DNA of 16,384 bases from CAYFUT01 sp964346395 (GCA_964346395.1 CAYFUT010000057.1:1-16384), one strand, 5' to 3'; numbered from the stretch's first letter, positions 1-6,516 are shown. Notes: generated by a model from the sequence alone, not told the origin. Translations and numbers: made by a program.

Positions 1-80
1 GTGGCTGAAGGGGCGGGTTTGCTAAACCTGTAGCAGGACATACTGTCCTGGCGGGGGTTCGAATCTCCCCCTCTCCGCCA
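1..80 (+). tRNA. tRNA-Ser (anticodon GCU), 5' end outside the window
   Basis: This is the 3' part of a class II tRNA. The anticodon stem is CGGGT/ACCTG around the loop TTGCTAA, with anticodon GCT at 21-23, which reads AGC and AGU serine codons. A long variable arm (about 38-51) is typical of tRNA-Ser. The T arm (GGTTCGAATC) and a genomically encoded CCA end at 80. The 3' acceptor strand CCTCTCC implies a 5' strand GGAGAGG, so about six bases lie before the window. Confidence 0.95.
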
Positions 81-87
81 ATAACTT

Positions 88-114
88 CAGTGTATAGTGA
101 ACAACTGTCAACTT
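88..114. repeat. Collapsed copy of the 7-bp repeat element
   Basis: Two left-arm-type heptamers (CAGTGTA, TAGTGAA) are followed directly by two right-arm-type heptamers (ACAACTG, TCAACTT), with no core between them. The units match those in the larger inverted arrays at 209-366 and 1081-1164. It fills the spacer between tRNA-Ser(GCU) and tRNA-Arg. Confidence 0.6.
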
Positions 115-124
115 TAATGATCGT

Positions 125-201
125 GCGCTCGTAGCTCAACTGGATAGAGCACCTGATTGCGGATCAGGAGGCTAGAGGTTCAAATCCTCTCGAGCGCGCC
201 A
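125..201 (+). tRNA. tRNA-Arg (anticodon GCG)
   Basis: This is a complete cloverleaf. The acceptor is GCGCTCG/CGAGCGC with discriminator G198 and encoded CCA 199-201. The anticodon stem is CCTGA/TCAGG around the loop TTGCGGA, with GCG at 159-161. The D loop has GG followed by A at the A20 position, a known arginyl-tRNA synthetase identity base. Anticodon GCG reads CGC and CGU directly. Most bacteria instead use ACG edited to inosine by TadA, so this gene is unusual. Confidence 0.95.
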
Positions 202-208
202 TAAAAAA

Positions 209-243
209 CAGTGTATAGTTGACAGTGTATAGTTGATAGTTAA
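209..243. repeat. Left arm of an inverted heptamer array
   Basis: Five perfectly phased 7-bp units lie here: CAGTGTA, TAGTTGA, CAGTGTA, TAGTTGA, TAGTTAA. They are the approximate reverse complement of the right arm at 318-366. The junction sequence TTGACA (219-224) is created by two adjacent units. An AT-rich core (244-317) separates the arms. Confidence 0.85.
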
Positions 244-317
244 AAAATCAAAATTTAATTAAAATCATACAGAGAATTTATTTTCTTTTGGAATTAGGAT
301 TTTGAATTAAAAAGGGT

Positions 318-366
318 TTAACTATCAACTATCAACTATACACTATACACTATCAACTGTCAACTA
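318..366. repeat. Right arm of an inverted heptamer array
   Basis: Seven phased 7-bp units lie here: TTAACTA, TCAACTA twice, TACACTA twice, TCAACTG, TCAACTA. Units 1, 2 and 5 correspond closely to reverse complements of left-arm units, so the element could fold as a long hairpin or cruciform. The array ends just before tRNA-Ser(GGA). The core next to this arm contains ATTTTGAATT, which recurs beside the third array at 1128. Confidence 0.85.
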
Positions 367-371
367 AACGT

Positions 372-462
372 GGAGAGGTGTCCGAGTCTGGCTTAAGGAG
401 CTCGCCTGGAAAGCGAGTAAGGGTTTCAACGCCCTTCGGGAGTTCGAATCTCCCCCTCTCCG
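372..462 (+). tRNA. tRNA-Ser (anticodon GGA), CCA not encoded
   Basis: This is a class II cloverleaf with acceptor GGAGAGG/CCTCTCC and discriminator G462. The anticodon stem is CTCGC/GCGAG around the loop CTGGAAA, with GGA at 408-410, reading UCC and UCU. There is a long variable arm with a TTCG-type hairpin (about 420-440) and the T arm AGTTCGAATCT. After the discriminator the genome reads CCC, not CCA, so the 3' end must be completed by a CCA-adding enzyme, unlike the two tRNAs upstream. Confidence 0.95.
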
Positions 463-478
463 CCCTTAAACTAATAAT

Positions 479-577
479 TGATAGTTGACAATTTACAATT
501 GAAATTAATGTTCAAGTTCAAAATCAGTAATATAAAATAATTCAGACTTAATTTTGAGTTTAGAATTTTGGTTAAGG
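479..577. repeat. Degenerate repeat-like, AT-rich spacer
   Basis: After tRNA-Ser(GGA) the spacer holds fragments related to the heptamer units (TGATAGT, TGACAAT, TTACAAT). An AT-rich stretch with an imperfect inverted repeat follows, TTCAAAAT near 515-525 facing ATTTTGAG near 551. It resembles the core of the element at 209-366 but lacks a recognisable right arm. I see no gene or further RNA between 463 and the promoter at 647. Confidence 0.4.
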
Positions 578-646
578 GAATTATACTAGTTTAAGAGCGT
601 TCAATTAGTATTTTCTAGTTATCACTTTTACTTGAAATATTTGGTA

Positions 647-675
647 TTGACGTACTAGTGGTTATGTGTTACAAT
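647..675 (+). promoter_or_regulatory. Sigma-A promoter of the SRP RNA gene
   Basis: A -35 box TTGACG (647-652) and a -10 box TACAAT (670-675) are separated by exactly 17 bp, each one mismatch from consensus. The predicted start near 682 lies about 55 nt before the mature SRP RNA, so a 5' leader would have to be removed. Confidence 0.75.
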
Positions 676-709
676 TGAAGATGTTGATGCTGATAATTAA
701 ATTAGGAAT

Positions 710-727
710 AAAGGCTGATTAGCCTTT
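710..727 (+). other. Hairpin in the SRP RNA leader
   Basis: A 7-bp stem AAAGGCT/AGCCTTT with loop GATT sits between the promoter and the SRP RNA 5' end, about 10 nt upstream of the latter. No T tract follows, so it is not a convincing terminator. It could be a processing signal for 5' maturation (inference). Confidence 0.4.
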
Positions 728-737
728 ATATAAATTT

Positions 738-1005
738 GGTCGTGCTAAACGGGGTGGTAGCGGTGCCCTGTAACCCGCAATCCGCTATAGCGGGGTTGAC
801 GTCCTCCTTAGCCTACCTCTTGTAAGGTCTGGCTTAAGCAAGTGGCGATGACGGTTGGGTCCTACGCAACGGAGCCTTGCGAACCCCGTCAGGCCCGGAA
901 GGGAGCAGCGGTAAGTAAGTGTCTGCGTGTGCCGTAGGGTTACCTGACCCGAGTTAACTGCTTAAGTAACGCTTGCAAGAGATAGGTGACGGAGGATGCA
1001 CGGCC
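738..1005 (+). ncRNA. ffs: Signal recognition particle RNA, large Gram-positive type
   Basis: This is a large bacterial SRP RNA (6S/scRNA type, with an Alu domain) of about 268 nt. It works with Ffh in co-translational targeting to the membrane. The ends pair: GGTCGTGC (738-745) with GCACGGCC (998-1005). The Ffh-binding S domain is clear: GTCAGG at 888-893, a GGAA tetraloop at 897-900, and the conserved AGCAG at 904-908. The 5' part (about 750-800) has the GC-rich helices expected of the Alu domain. Its place directly upstream of dnaX matches the Bacillus scr-dnaX order. The ends are set by pairing and may be off by a few bases. Confidence 0.93.
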
Positions 1006-1054
1006 ATTTAGTATATATAGTTTACAGTTGATGTGGTTTTTACGGTTATCATAG

Positions 1055-1075
1055 CCAGGGTTGATTTTACCCTGG
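1055..1075 (+). terminator. Possible terminator hairpin after the SRP RNA
   Basis: A 7-bp stem CCAGGGT/ACCCTGG with loop TGATTTT lies about 50 nt past the SRP RNA. No T run follows, so intrinsic termination would be weak. It is the only stable hairpin I see before dnaX. Confidence 0.35.
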
Positions 1076-1080
1076 ATATA

Positions 1081-1164
1081 CAGTTGACAGTTAAAACTAT
1101 AAAGAATCTAATAGTTCGTTTTTGGTAATTTTGAATTTAACTATCAACTGTCAACTATCAACTT
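1081..1164. repeat. Second inverted heptamer element, upstream of dnaX
   Basis: The left arm is CAGTTGA, CAGTTAA (1081-1094). The right arm is TTAACTA, TCAACTG, TCAACTA, TCAACTT (1137-1164). Both are in 7-bp phase and inverted relative to each other around an AT-rich core of 42 bp. The core's right edge (ATTTTGAATT at 1128) matches that of the element at 209-366. The left arm provides a perfect TTGACA. Confidence 0.8.
1084..1112 (+). promoter_or_regulatory. Candidate dnaX promoter built on the repeat
   Basis: TTGACA (1084-1089), a perfect -35 formed by two repeat units, is followed after 17 bp by TCTAAT (1107-1112), one mismatch from TATAAT. Transcription would start near 1119 and run through the right repeat arm into dnaX. 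It is not the only possible promoter, since the SRP RNA promoter may also read through. Confidence 0.5.
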
Positions 1165-1194
1165 TAAATTTTATACCGGTGGAGGTTTATTGTC

Positions 1195-2910
1195 ATGTCT
1201 TATGTTTCCTTATACCGCAAGTGGCGGCCGCAGACATTTTCTGATATAGCCGGACAGCAGAATGTAGTTAGAACCCTTAAAAATGCAATTGAGCTAGATC
1301 GGATTGCGCATGCTTATTTATTTTCTGGGCCCCGGGGTACAGGTAAAACCAGTACAGCCAAAATTCTGGCCAAATCGTTAAACTGTAAGGAAGGGCCAAC
1401 TGTAACTCCCTGTAATACTTGCGAAGTATGTACCAAAATTAAGCAAAATAATTCTATTGATGTAATTGAAATTGATGCTGCTTCCAATCGCGGAATTGAT
1501 GAAATTAGAGAATTGCGGGAAAAGGTTAAATTTTCTCCAACTGAAGGTAATTATAAAGTATATATTATTGATGAAGTACATATGTTAACAACAGAAGCAT
1601 TTAATGCCTTACTCAAAACCTTAGAAGAACCTCCGGAGTATGTTATTTTTATTTTAGCTACTACTGAGCCACACAAATTATTGCCTACTGTTCTTTCCCG
1701 CTGTCAGAGATTTGACTTTGGTCGGTTATCTATTGAAGATATTAAAGGTAGATTAAGTTATATTTGTGATCAGGAAGAAATTGATTATTCGATGACTGCT
1801 TTGAATGCTATAGCCCGCAATGCAGAAGGCGGAATGCGGGATGCTATTAGTATTTTAGATCAGACTATTTCTTTTAGCGGGCAGAAAGTAACCAAGGATG
1901 ATGTAGCAGAAGTATTGGGGATGGTAGATACACAAATTTTATTTAAGTTAACTAAAATTATGCGGCAGGAAAAAGTAGAGGCCGGATTAGAATTAGTGAA
2001 TAAAATTATTAATCAGGGCAAGGATATAACTCAATTTGTAACTGATTTAATTTATCATTTTCGGAGTTTATTATTGGTTAAAGAGTGTGAAACAACTGAT
2101 AAGTTAATGGATGTAACTGAGGAAACAAAGGAAAAGCTAGTTAGACAGGCGGCTAATTTGAGAATTCCACAGCTTTTACGCTGGGTTGAAATTTTAGAAG
2201 AACTGGATAAAAGTTTAAAACAGACTAATCAGCCGCGGGTCATATTAGAGATGGGAATGATCCGGTTAATTAAAAGAAAAGCCGATAAATCTTTAGATAC
2301 AATCTTAGATAGGGTAACTCGGTTAGAAGAAATAGTTGATTTAGGGGCGAAAGTAGAAGGAGAATCTGTTTCCCCAGCTGTTGCTGAAGAGGCAGCAGAC
2401 TTGCCTGCTGCTGATAGTTCAGAAGAGGAGAATGATGCTCAGGCTGTTGGTGAAGAAAAATCAGATTCTCAAGTCCAGAAAACTGACCAGAAAACACCGC
2501 AGTCATCAACTGAGGAGCAGGAGTCTGCTGACCAGCAAGTTAGTTTAGATCAGGTAAAAGGGGTTTGGGAGCAGGTGTTAGAGTATTTAAAGTCTAAGCA
2601 GATAATGACTTTACATGCTGTTTTGAAACATAATACTCAGTTGGAAAGTCTGGATAATAATCAGTTAGTGATCCGGTTAGAAGGTGAGAGCAAGTTTTAT
2701 CGCGATACTTTACAGAAGGGAAAAGATACCTTAACTAAGGTATTAAATAAATTTTTAGGGGTTAATTTGCAGGTAAATTATAATTTTTCCAGAAATACCC
2801 CTGCGGAGGAAGAAGAATCTAGAGAAGAAGAGGTGCTGGATCATCCGCTGGTGAAAGAAGCAGTGGATGTTTTTGATGGTAAAGTGGTCAAAGTAGAGAA
2901 AGTTGACTAA
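1195..2910 (+). CDS. dnaX: DNA polymerase III subunit gamma/tau
   Basis: This is the clamp-loader ATPase of the replisome, which loads the beta clamp and, through its C terminus, links the loader to the polymerase. The N-terminal AAA+ domain has Walker A GPRGTGKT at 45-52 and a four-cysteine zinc module (C64, C73, C76, C79). Walker B is IIDEVH around 124-129, sensor 1 is in ATTEPH (155-160), and the SRC arginine-finger motif is at 168-170. A lid and collar domain follow to about 380. Then comes an acidic, low-complexity linker (about 385-450) and a folded tau-type tail. Its 571 residues are the usual Firmicute length. The ATG follows a GGAGG-type site (GGTGGAGG). I see no clear slippery sequence for making a short gamma form. 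ybaB and recR follow at once, as in Bacillus. Confidence 0.97.
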   Translation: MSYVSLYRKWRPQTFSDIAGQQNVVRTLKNAIELDRIAHAYLFSGPRGTGKTSTAKILAKSLNCKEGPTVTPCNTCEVCTKIKQNNSIDVIEIDAASNRGIDEIRELREKVKFSPTEGNYKVYIIDEVHMLTTEAFNALLKTLEEPPEYVIFILATTEPHKLLPTVLSRCQRFDFGRLSIEDIKGRLSYICDQEEIDYSMTALNAIARNAEGGMRDAISILDQTISFSGQKVTKDDVAEVLGMVDTQILFKLTKIMRQEKVEAGLELVNKIINQGKDITQFVTDLIYHFRSLLLVKECETTDKLMDVTEETKEKLVRQAANLRIPQLLRWVEILEELDKSLKQTNQPRVILEMGMIRLIKRKADKSLDTILDRVTRLEEIVDLGAKVEGESVSPAVAEEAADLPAADSSEEENDAQAVGEEKSDSQVQKTDQKTPQSSTEEQESADQQVSLDQVKGVWEQVLEYLKSKQIMTLHAVLKHNTQLESLDNNQLVIRLEGESKFYRDTLQKGKDTLTKVLNKFLGVNLQVNYNFSRNTPAEEEESREEEVLDHPLVKEAVDVFDGKVVKVEKVD

Positions 2911-2930
2911 AATTTTTGAGGAGGATGATA

Positions 2931-3242
2931 ATGATGGATATGCAGCAGATGATGAAAAAGGCACAGCAAATGCAGAGTAAGATGTCGGAAGTTCAAGATG
3001 AGTTATCTAATAAGACTGTGGATGCTTCGGCTGGAGGCGGAGTAGTGACAGTTACGGTTAATGGAGATCAGGAAGTAGTAGATATTGATATTGAGCCAGA
3101 TGCTATGGATCCCGAAGATCCTGAGATGCTGGAAGACTTAATTTTAGCAGCTACTAATGAGGCTATGCGAAAAATTCAAGATCTAATTTCAGAGGAAATG
3201 AATAAAGTAACTGGGGGCATGAATATTCCCGGAATGACTTAA
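2931..3242 (+). CDS. ybaB: YbaB/EbfC family nucleoid-associated protein
   Basis: This small DNA-binding protein of the YbaB/EbfC family is almost always encoded between dnaX and recR. The family forms dimers and is linked to nucleoid organisation. The N terminus is a methionine- and glutamine-rich helix (MQQMMKKAQQMQSKM), followed by the family's glycine-rich strand (ASAGGGVVTVTVNGDQEV) and a C-terminal helix. The reading frame is open further upstream from a TTG at 2916, but that start would put the AGGAGG ribosome-binding site (2919-2924) inside the gene. The ATG at 2931, 6 nt after that site, gives 103 residues, the normal family size. The gap to dnaX is only 20 nt, so the two are co-transcribed. 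Confidence 0.93.
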   Translation: MMDMQQMMKKAQQMQSKMSEVQDELSNKTVDASAGGGVVTVTVNGDQEVVDIDIEPDAMDPEDPEMLEDLILAATNEAMRKIQDLISEEMNKVTGGMNIPGMT

Positions 3243-3263
3243 ATTTAACTAAGGAGAATACTT

Positions 3264-3863
3264 ATGAATTATTATGCTCAGCCATTAGCTAAACTGATTG
3301 GCCAGTTGACTAAGCTGCCGGGAATTGGTTCTAAAACGGCGCAGAGACTGGCCTTTTATATTTTAAAAATGGATAATGAAGAGGTTGAAGATTTAGTTAA
3401 TTCAATTGCTGATGTTCAGGAAAATTTGATTTATTGTTCGGTATGCCATAATTTAACCGAAAAGGATCCCTGCCCTATTTGTGAGGATCCTAAACGTGAT
3501 CGAAGTATTATCTGTGTGGTGGAAAAGATTGAGGATATCGTGGCTATGGAAAAGACGGGAGAATATAAGGGATTGTACCATGTGCTGCACGGTTCAATTT
3601 CTCCCATGGATGGAGTTGGCCCGGATGATATTAAAATTAAAGATCTACTTGAACGGGTAAAAAAAGATGAAGTGGAAGAAATTATTTTGGCTTCTGACCC
3701 TAATGTGGAAGGGGAAGCTACTGCCATGTATATCTCTAAGTTGTTGAAGCCATTTGAGATTAAAGTTACTCGCATTGCGCATGGATTACCGGTTGGTGGG
3801 GATCTAGAGTATGCCGATGAGGTAACACTTTCTAAGGCTTTAGAAGGAAGACAAGAAATTTAA
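3264..3863 (+). CDS. recR: Recombination protein RecR
   Basis: RecR acts with RecO (and RecF) to load RecA on SSB-coated single-stranded DNA during gap repair. The N-terminal helix-hairpin-helix is seen in KLPGIGSKTAQRLAF (about 17-31). A C4 zinc finger uses C58, C61, C70 and C73. A Toprim domain begins with IICVVEKIED (about 82-91) and continues through DPNVEGEATAMY (145-156). The conserved HGLPVGGDLEYADE near the C terminus completes it. The length, 199 residues, is standard. The ATG follows AAGGAG. It is the last gene before a strong hairpin, closing the dnaX-ybaB-recR unit. Confidence 0.97.
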   Translation: MNYYAQPLAKLIGQLTKLPGIGSKTAQRLAFYILKMDNEEVEDLVNSIADVQENLIYCSVCHNLTEKDPCPICEDPKRDRSIICVVEKIEDIVAMEKTGEYKGLYHVLHGSISPMDGVGPDDIKIKDLLERVKKDEVEEIILASDPNVEGEATAMYISKLLKPFEIKVTRIAHGLPVGGDLEYADEVTLSKALEGRQEI

Positions 3864-3876
3864 TATTGAAATTGAG

Positions 3877-3912
3877 TAAGACAGCGACCTGATTTTCCAG
3901 GTCGCTGTCTTA
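3877..3912 (+). terminator. Strong hairpin after recR
   Basis: This is a perfect 15-bp stem, TAAGACAGCGACCTG paired with CAGGTCGCTGTCTTA, with loop ATTTTC. The downstream tract (ATTATAATCC) is only moderately T-rich; the A/T base of the stem itself provides TCTTAT. A terminator of the dnaX-ybaB-recR operon is the simplest reading. The symmetric A/T flanks would let it also act on the other strand. Confidence 0.75.
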
Positions 3913-3993
3913 TTATAATCCTCCTCTTTTTTAAATTCAAATAATTATTTTTTTGAATCTAAAAAGTTAGTTTCGGACAAGATAATTAGTGGT

Positions 3994-3999
3994 TATAAT
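3994..3999 (+). promoter_or_regulatory. Candidate -10 box upstream of yaaL-like gene
   Basis: A perfect TATAAT lies 29 nt before the start codon and downstream of the recR hairpin. The -35 region (TTTCGG or TTCGGA, 3971-3977) is poor, so this is only a candidate promoter. Confidence 0.35.
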
Positions 4000-4028
4000 C
4001 CTATTAATTTTGAGGAGGGGGAGATAAT

Positions 4029-4304
4029 ATGTTATTAGAAAAGTTAGAAAGAATTCCTTGGGAAGAATATTTTGATTTGGAAATGATAAAAACAGATTTA
4101 TTATTTCGAGAAAGTAAACAACAGCAAGAACATTTAGAGGAGGAATTGAAAGCAGCCAAACAGGAATGGCGAGAAGCTAAGCAATACTTTAATTTGGTAT
4201 CTGATCCTGATCTAGTAGAACATGCTATTTATGTACTGGAGGCAGCAGAAAAAAAGTATAATTATTTACTTAAGCAAAAAAAGAAAGAACGAAAGTCTTC
4301 TTAA
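4029..4304 (+). CDS. yaaL: YaaL-like (DUF2508) small protein
   Basis: This 91-residue hydrophilic protein has a central charged helix (EEELKAAKQEWREAKQYF), a conserved-looking VSDPDLVEHAIYVLEAAEKKYNYLL segment and a lysine-rich tail. Position directly after recR, size and sequence style match the YaaL/DUF2508 family of Firmicutes, whose function is unknown to me. There is no signal peptide or membrane segment. The start follows an unusually strong GAGGAGGGGGAG site. In Bacillus the next gene is bofA; here it is absent and the por operon follows after 140 bp of AT-rich DNA in which I find no gene. Confidence 0.75.
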   Translation: MLLEKLERIPWEEYFDLEMIKTDLLFRESKQQQEHLEEELKAAKQEWREAKQYFNLVSDPDLVEHAIYVLEAAEKKYNYLLKQKKKERKSS

Positions 4305-4444
4305 TAAAAGAACAAAAAGTTTGAAAATTAGAAAATAAAGGTTTTGAGCAGGAATTATAAAAAAGATAAAGAATAATTATAGATGAAATCAAAAAGTAGA
4401 CTCAATTATCACCTAATTATTTATTTGTGAAAGGAGGCACATAG

Positions 4445-5017
4445 ATGGCAAGTTTAACTGAAATTCGATGGCATGGTCGAGGTGGACAAGGAGGAAAGAC
4501 TGCTTCTATATTGTTAGGTAAAGTAGCTTCTAAGACGGGCAAGAATATTCAGGCTTTTCCTGAATATGGTCCGGAGCGAATGGGAGCACCTGTATTAGCT
4601 TATAATCGAATTAGTGAGGATGAAATTACTGTTCACTGTCAGGTAACAGAACCTAATATTGTAGCAGTTTTGGATCCTACTTTATTGGATGTAGTAGATG
4701 TGACAGAAGGAGTTCCGGCTGATGGTAAAATTGTAGTTAATTCGAAAGAAGAGGCATCTAAAATTAAAGAAAAGTTAGGGTTTGCAGGTGAAGTCTGGAC
4801 TGTGGATGCTTATGGAGTAGCTGAAAAAGAAATTGGAATTCCGTTTCCTAATACACCGATGTTAGGAGCAGTAATGAAGGCTACCCAATTAGCTGATATT
4901 GAAGACTTTAAGGAAAGTATTCGTCCGGAATTAGAAAAGAAATTTACTCATAAGCCGGAAGTAGTAGAGAAAAATATTGCTGCAATTGATCGGGCTTATA
5001 AGGAGGTGTCCCAGTAA
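4445..5017 (+). CDS. porC: Pyruvate-type:ferredoxin oxidoreductase, gamma subunit
   Basis: This is the gamma subunit (190 residues) of a four-subunit 2-oxoacid:ferredoxin oxidoreductase, which converts pyruvate (or a similar 2-oxoacid) and CoA to acyl-CoA, CO2 and reduced ferredoxin. The N terminus carries the family's GRGGQGGKTA motif (11-20). FPEYGPERMGAP (about 38-49) follows, then the TEPNIVAVLDPTLLD region typical of the domain that contacts CoA. It starts the gamma-delta-alpha-beta operon, the arrangement known from Thermotoga and Pyrococcus. The ATG follows AAAGGAGG, and the stop overlaps the next start (TAATG). The substrate cannot be fixed from this subunit alone. Confidence 0.9.
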   Translation: MASLTEIRWHGRGGQGGKTASILLGKVASKTGKNIQAFPEYGPERMGAPVLAYNRISEDEITVHCQVTEPNIVAVLDPTLLDVVDVTEGVPADGKIVVNSKEEASKIKEKLGFAGEVWTVDAYGVAEKEIGIPFPNTPMLGAVMKATQLADIEDFKESIRPELEKKFTHKPEVVEKNIAAIDRAYKEVSQ

Positions 5018-5298
5018 TGGTTGAACCAGGAGATGGTTATAAAGAAATTCCAGATGGCGGTTTAATTTTAGAACCTGGTAATGCTAAGAAATATAAAACC
5101 GGCGGTTGGAGAACTAAACGGCCGGTATTGGATAAGGAAAAATGTATTAACTGTCATATGTGCTGGATTTATTGTCCTGATTCAGCAGTTATTTCGGAGG
5201 ATGAAGAAGTGACGGGCTTTGATTATGAACATTGTAAAGGCTGCGGTGTATGTGCTTATGAATGCCCAGTTGACGCAATAAAAATGGAAGATGAATAA
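5017..5298 (+). CDS. porD: Pyruvate-type:ferredoxin oxidoreductase, delta (ferredoxin-like) subunit
   Basis: This 93-residue subunit holds two [4Fe-4S] clusters that carry electrons from the catalytic beta subunit to external ferredoxin. The two ferredoxin motifs are complete: C43-x2-C46-x2-C49-x3-C53 and C73-x2-C76-x2-C79-x3-C83. The N-terminal 35 residues (with the GGWRTKRP segment) match the usual delta-subunit lead before the clusters. Its ATG overlaps the porC stop by one base, so translation is probably coupled. Nothing is missing or odd. Confidence 0.93.
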   Translation: MVEPGDGYKEIPDGGLILEPGNAKKYKTGGWRTKRPVLDKEKCINCHMCWIYCPDSAVISEDEEVTGFDYEHCKGCGVCAYECPVDAIKMEDE

Positions 5299-5322
5299 AG
5301 TGAAAGGAGGACTCTAATAAAT

Positions 5323-6504
5323 ATGTCTAAACAGGTTGCTTATACAGGTAATGAAATGGTTGCCCAAGCGATGCGCCAGATTAACCCCGATGCTGTATGT
5401 GCGTATCCAATTACCCCACAGACGGATATTGTGCAGATATTTTCTCAGTTTGTAGCGGACGGGGAAGTAGATACAGAATTTGTAACGGTAGAAAGTGAAC
5501 ATAGTGCTATGAGTGCTACAGTAGGAGCTTCAGCTTCTGGAGCTCGGGCTATGACTGCTACTGCGGCGAATGGATTAGCTTTAATGTGGGAAGTTGTTTA
5601 TATTGCAGCTAGTACTCGGCTGCCGATTGTAATGCCGGTAGTTAATAGAGCATTGAGTGCTCCGATTAATATTCACTGTGATCACAGTGATGCAATGGGA
5701 GCTAGAGATTCAGGCTGGATTCAGTTATATGCTGAAAACGCTCAAGAAGCTTATGACAATGCTATTCAGGCCGTTAGAATTTCTGAACATGAAGACGTTC
5801 GATTGCCAACCATGGTAAATATGGACGGGTTTATCATCAGTCATGCGGTAGAAAATATGGAGTTAGTTGATGATGAAAAGGTACAGGATTTTATCGGCGA
5901 ATATAATCCGGAAAATACTCTGTTAGATAAAGATAATCCGATTACGGTAGGACCTTTAGATTTACAGGATTTCTACTTTGAACATAAGATGCAGCAGGTA
6001 GATGCCGTTACTAACGTACCAGAGGTAGTGAAAGAAATTGGGAAGGAATACGGTGAACTAACAGGACGAGAATACGGATTATTTGAGGAGTATAAGTTAG
6101 ATGATGCTGACGTAGCTATTTTAGCCTTAGGTTCTACAACAGGAACGGCTAAAAACGCAGTTGACAATATGCGGGAGCAGGGAGTTAAAGCTGGGTTATT
6201 AAAATTAAGATTATTTAGACCGTTCCCGGCCGAAGAGATTGTAGAAGCTATCTCTAACCTTGATGTAATAGCTGTCATGGATAGAGCAGAGACCTTCTCT
6301 AATACCGGTGGTCCGGTATTTGCTGATATAAGATCTGCTTTATATGATGCTAAATCTGATGTAGAAGCAGTTAACTATGTTTATGGGTTAGGCGGTAGAG
6401 ATATTAAGGTAGAAGAAATTATGAATGTGTTTGAAGATATAGATGAAATTGCTAAAACAGGTGAAGTTGAATCTAGAATTAATCATCTCGGTGTACGAGA
6501 ATAG
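5323..6504 (+). CDS. porA: Pyruvate-type:ferredoxin oxidoreductase, alpha subunit
   Basis: The alpha subunit (393 residues) carries the domain that, with beta, forms the active site for decarboxylation. It opens with YTGNEMVAQAM and YPITPQTDI (28-36), a hallmark of the alpha pyrimidine-binding fold. It continues with ESEHSAMSATVGASASGARAMTATA, the segment lining thiamine diphosphate. The stretch VNRALSAPINIHCDHSDAMGARDSGW resembles pyruvate-specific PorA more than branched-chain or 2-oxoglutarate enzymes, so pyruvate is favoured (inference). A C-terminal transketolase-like domain follows from about residue 260. An AAAGGAGG site precedes the ATG; the gap from porD is 24 nt. Confidence 0.93.
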   Translation: MSKQVAYTGNEMVAQAMRQINPDAVCAYPITPQTDIVQIFSQFVADGEVDTEFVTVESEHSAMSATVGASASGARAMTATAANGLALMWEVVYIAASTRLPIVMPVVNRALSAPINIHCDHSDAMGARDSGWIQLYAENAQEAYDNAIQAVRISEHEDVRLPTMVNMDGFIISHAVENMELVDDEKVQDFIGEYNPENTLLDKDNPITVGPLDLQDFYFEHKMQQVDAVTNVPEVVKEIGKEYGELTGREYGLFEEYKLDDADVAILALGSTTGTAKNAVDNMREQGVKAGLLKLRLFRPFPAEEIVEAISNLDVIAVMDRAETFSNTGGPVFADIRSALYDAKSDVEAVNYVYGLGGRDIKVEEIMNVFEDIDEIAKTGEVESRINHLGVRE

Positions 6505-6516
6505 GGGGTGTAAACA

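Noticed and set aside
209..366. CRISPR array reading of the short repeats
   Set aside because: Units are 7 bp, directly abutting and without unique spacers, and the two arms are inverted; no cas genes are present.
209..366. Insertion sequence with terminal inverted repeats
   Set aside because: The element is about 160 bp with no coding capacity, and no clear target-site duplication is seen at its edges.
1378..1581. Minus-strand open frame inside dnaX (67 codons)
   Set aside because: It lies wholly inside a well-conserved dnaX, with no family resemblance and composition expected of an antisense frame. The same holds for minus-strand frames at 2270-2509, 2755-2964, 3431-3775, 5314-5502, 5973-6278, 8421-8603, 9131-9328, 9984-10187, 10261-10455, 12016-12216, 15023-15250 and 15771-15953.
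2380..2570. Programmed frameshift making a short gamma form of DnaX
   Set aside because: No A-AAA-AAG-type heptamer or long A run with a following hairpin is seen in the linker-coding region; only ordinary short A runs occur.
2916..2930. TTG start for ybaB at 2916
   Set aside because: It would translate the AGGAGG site itself; the ATG at 2931 has ideal spacing and gives the standard length.
4344..4372. Promoter for the por operon
   Set aside because: TTGAGC with TAAAGA at 17 bp is a weak match in AT-rich DNA; other equally poor pairs exist, so no site can be chosen.
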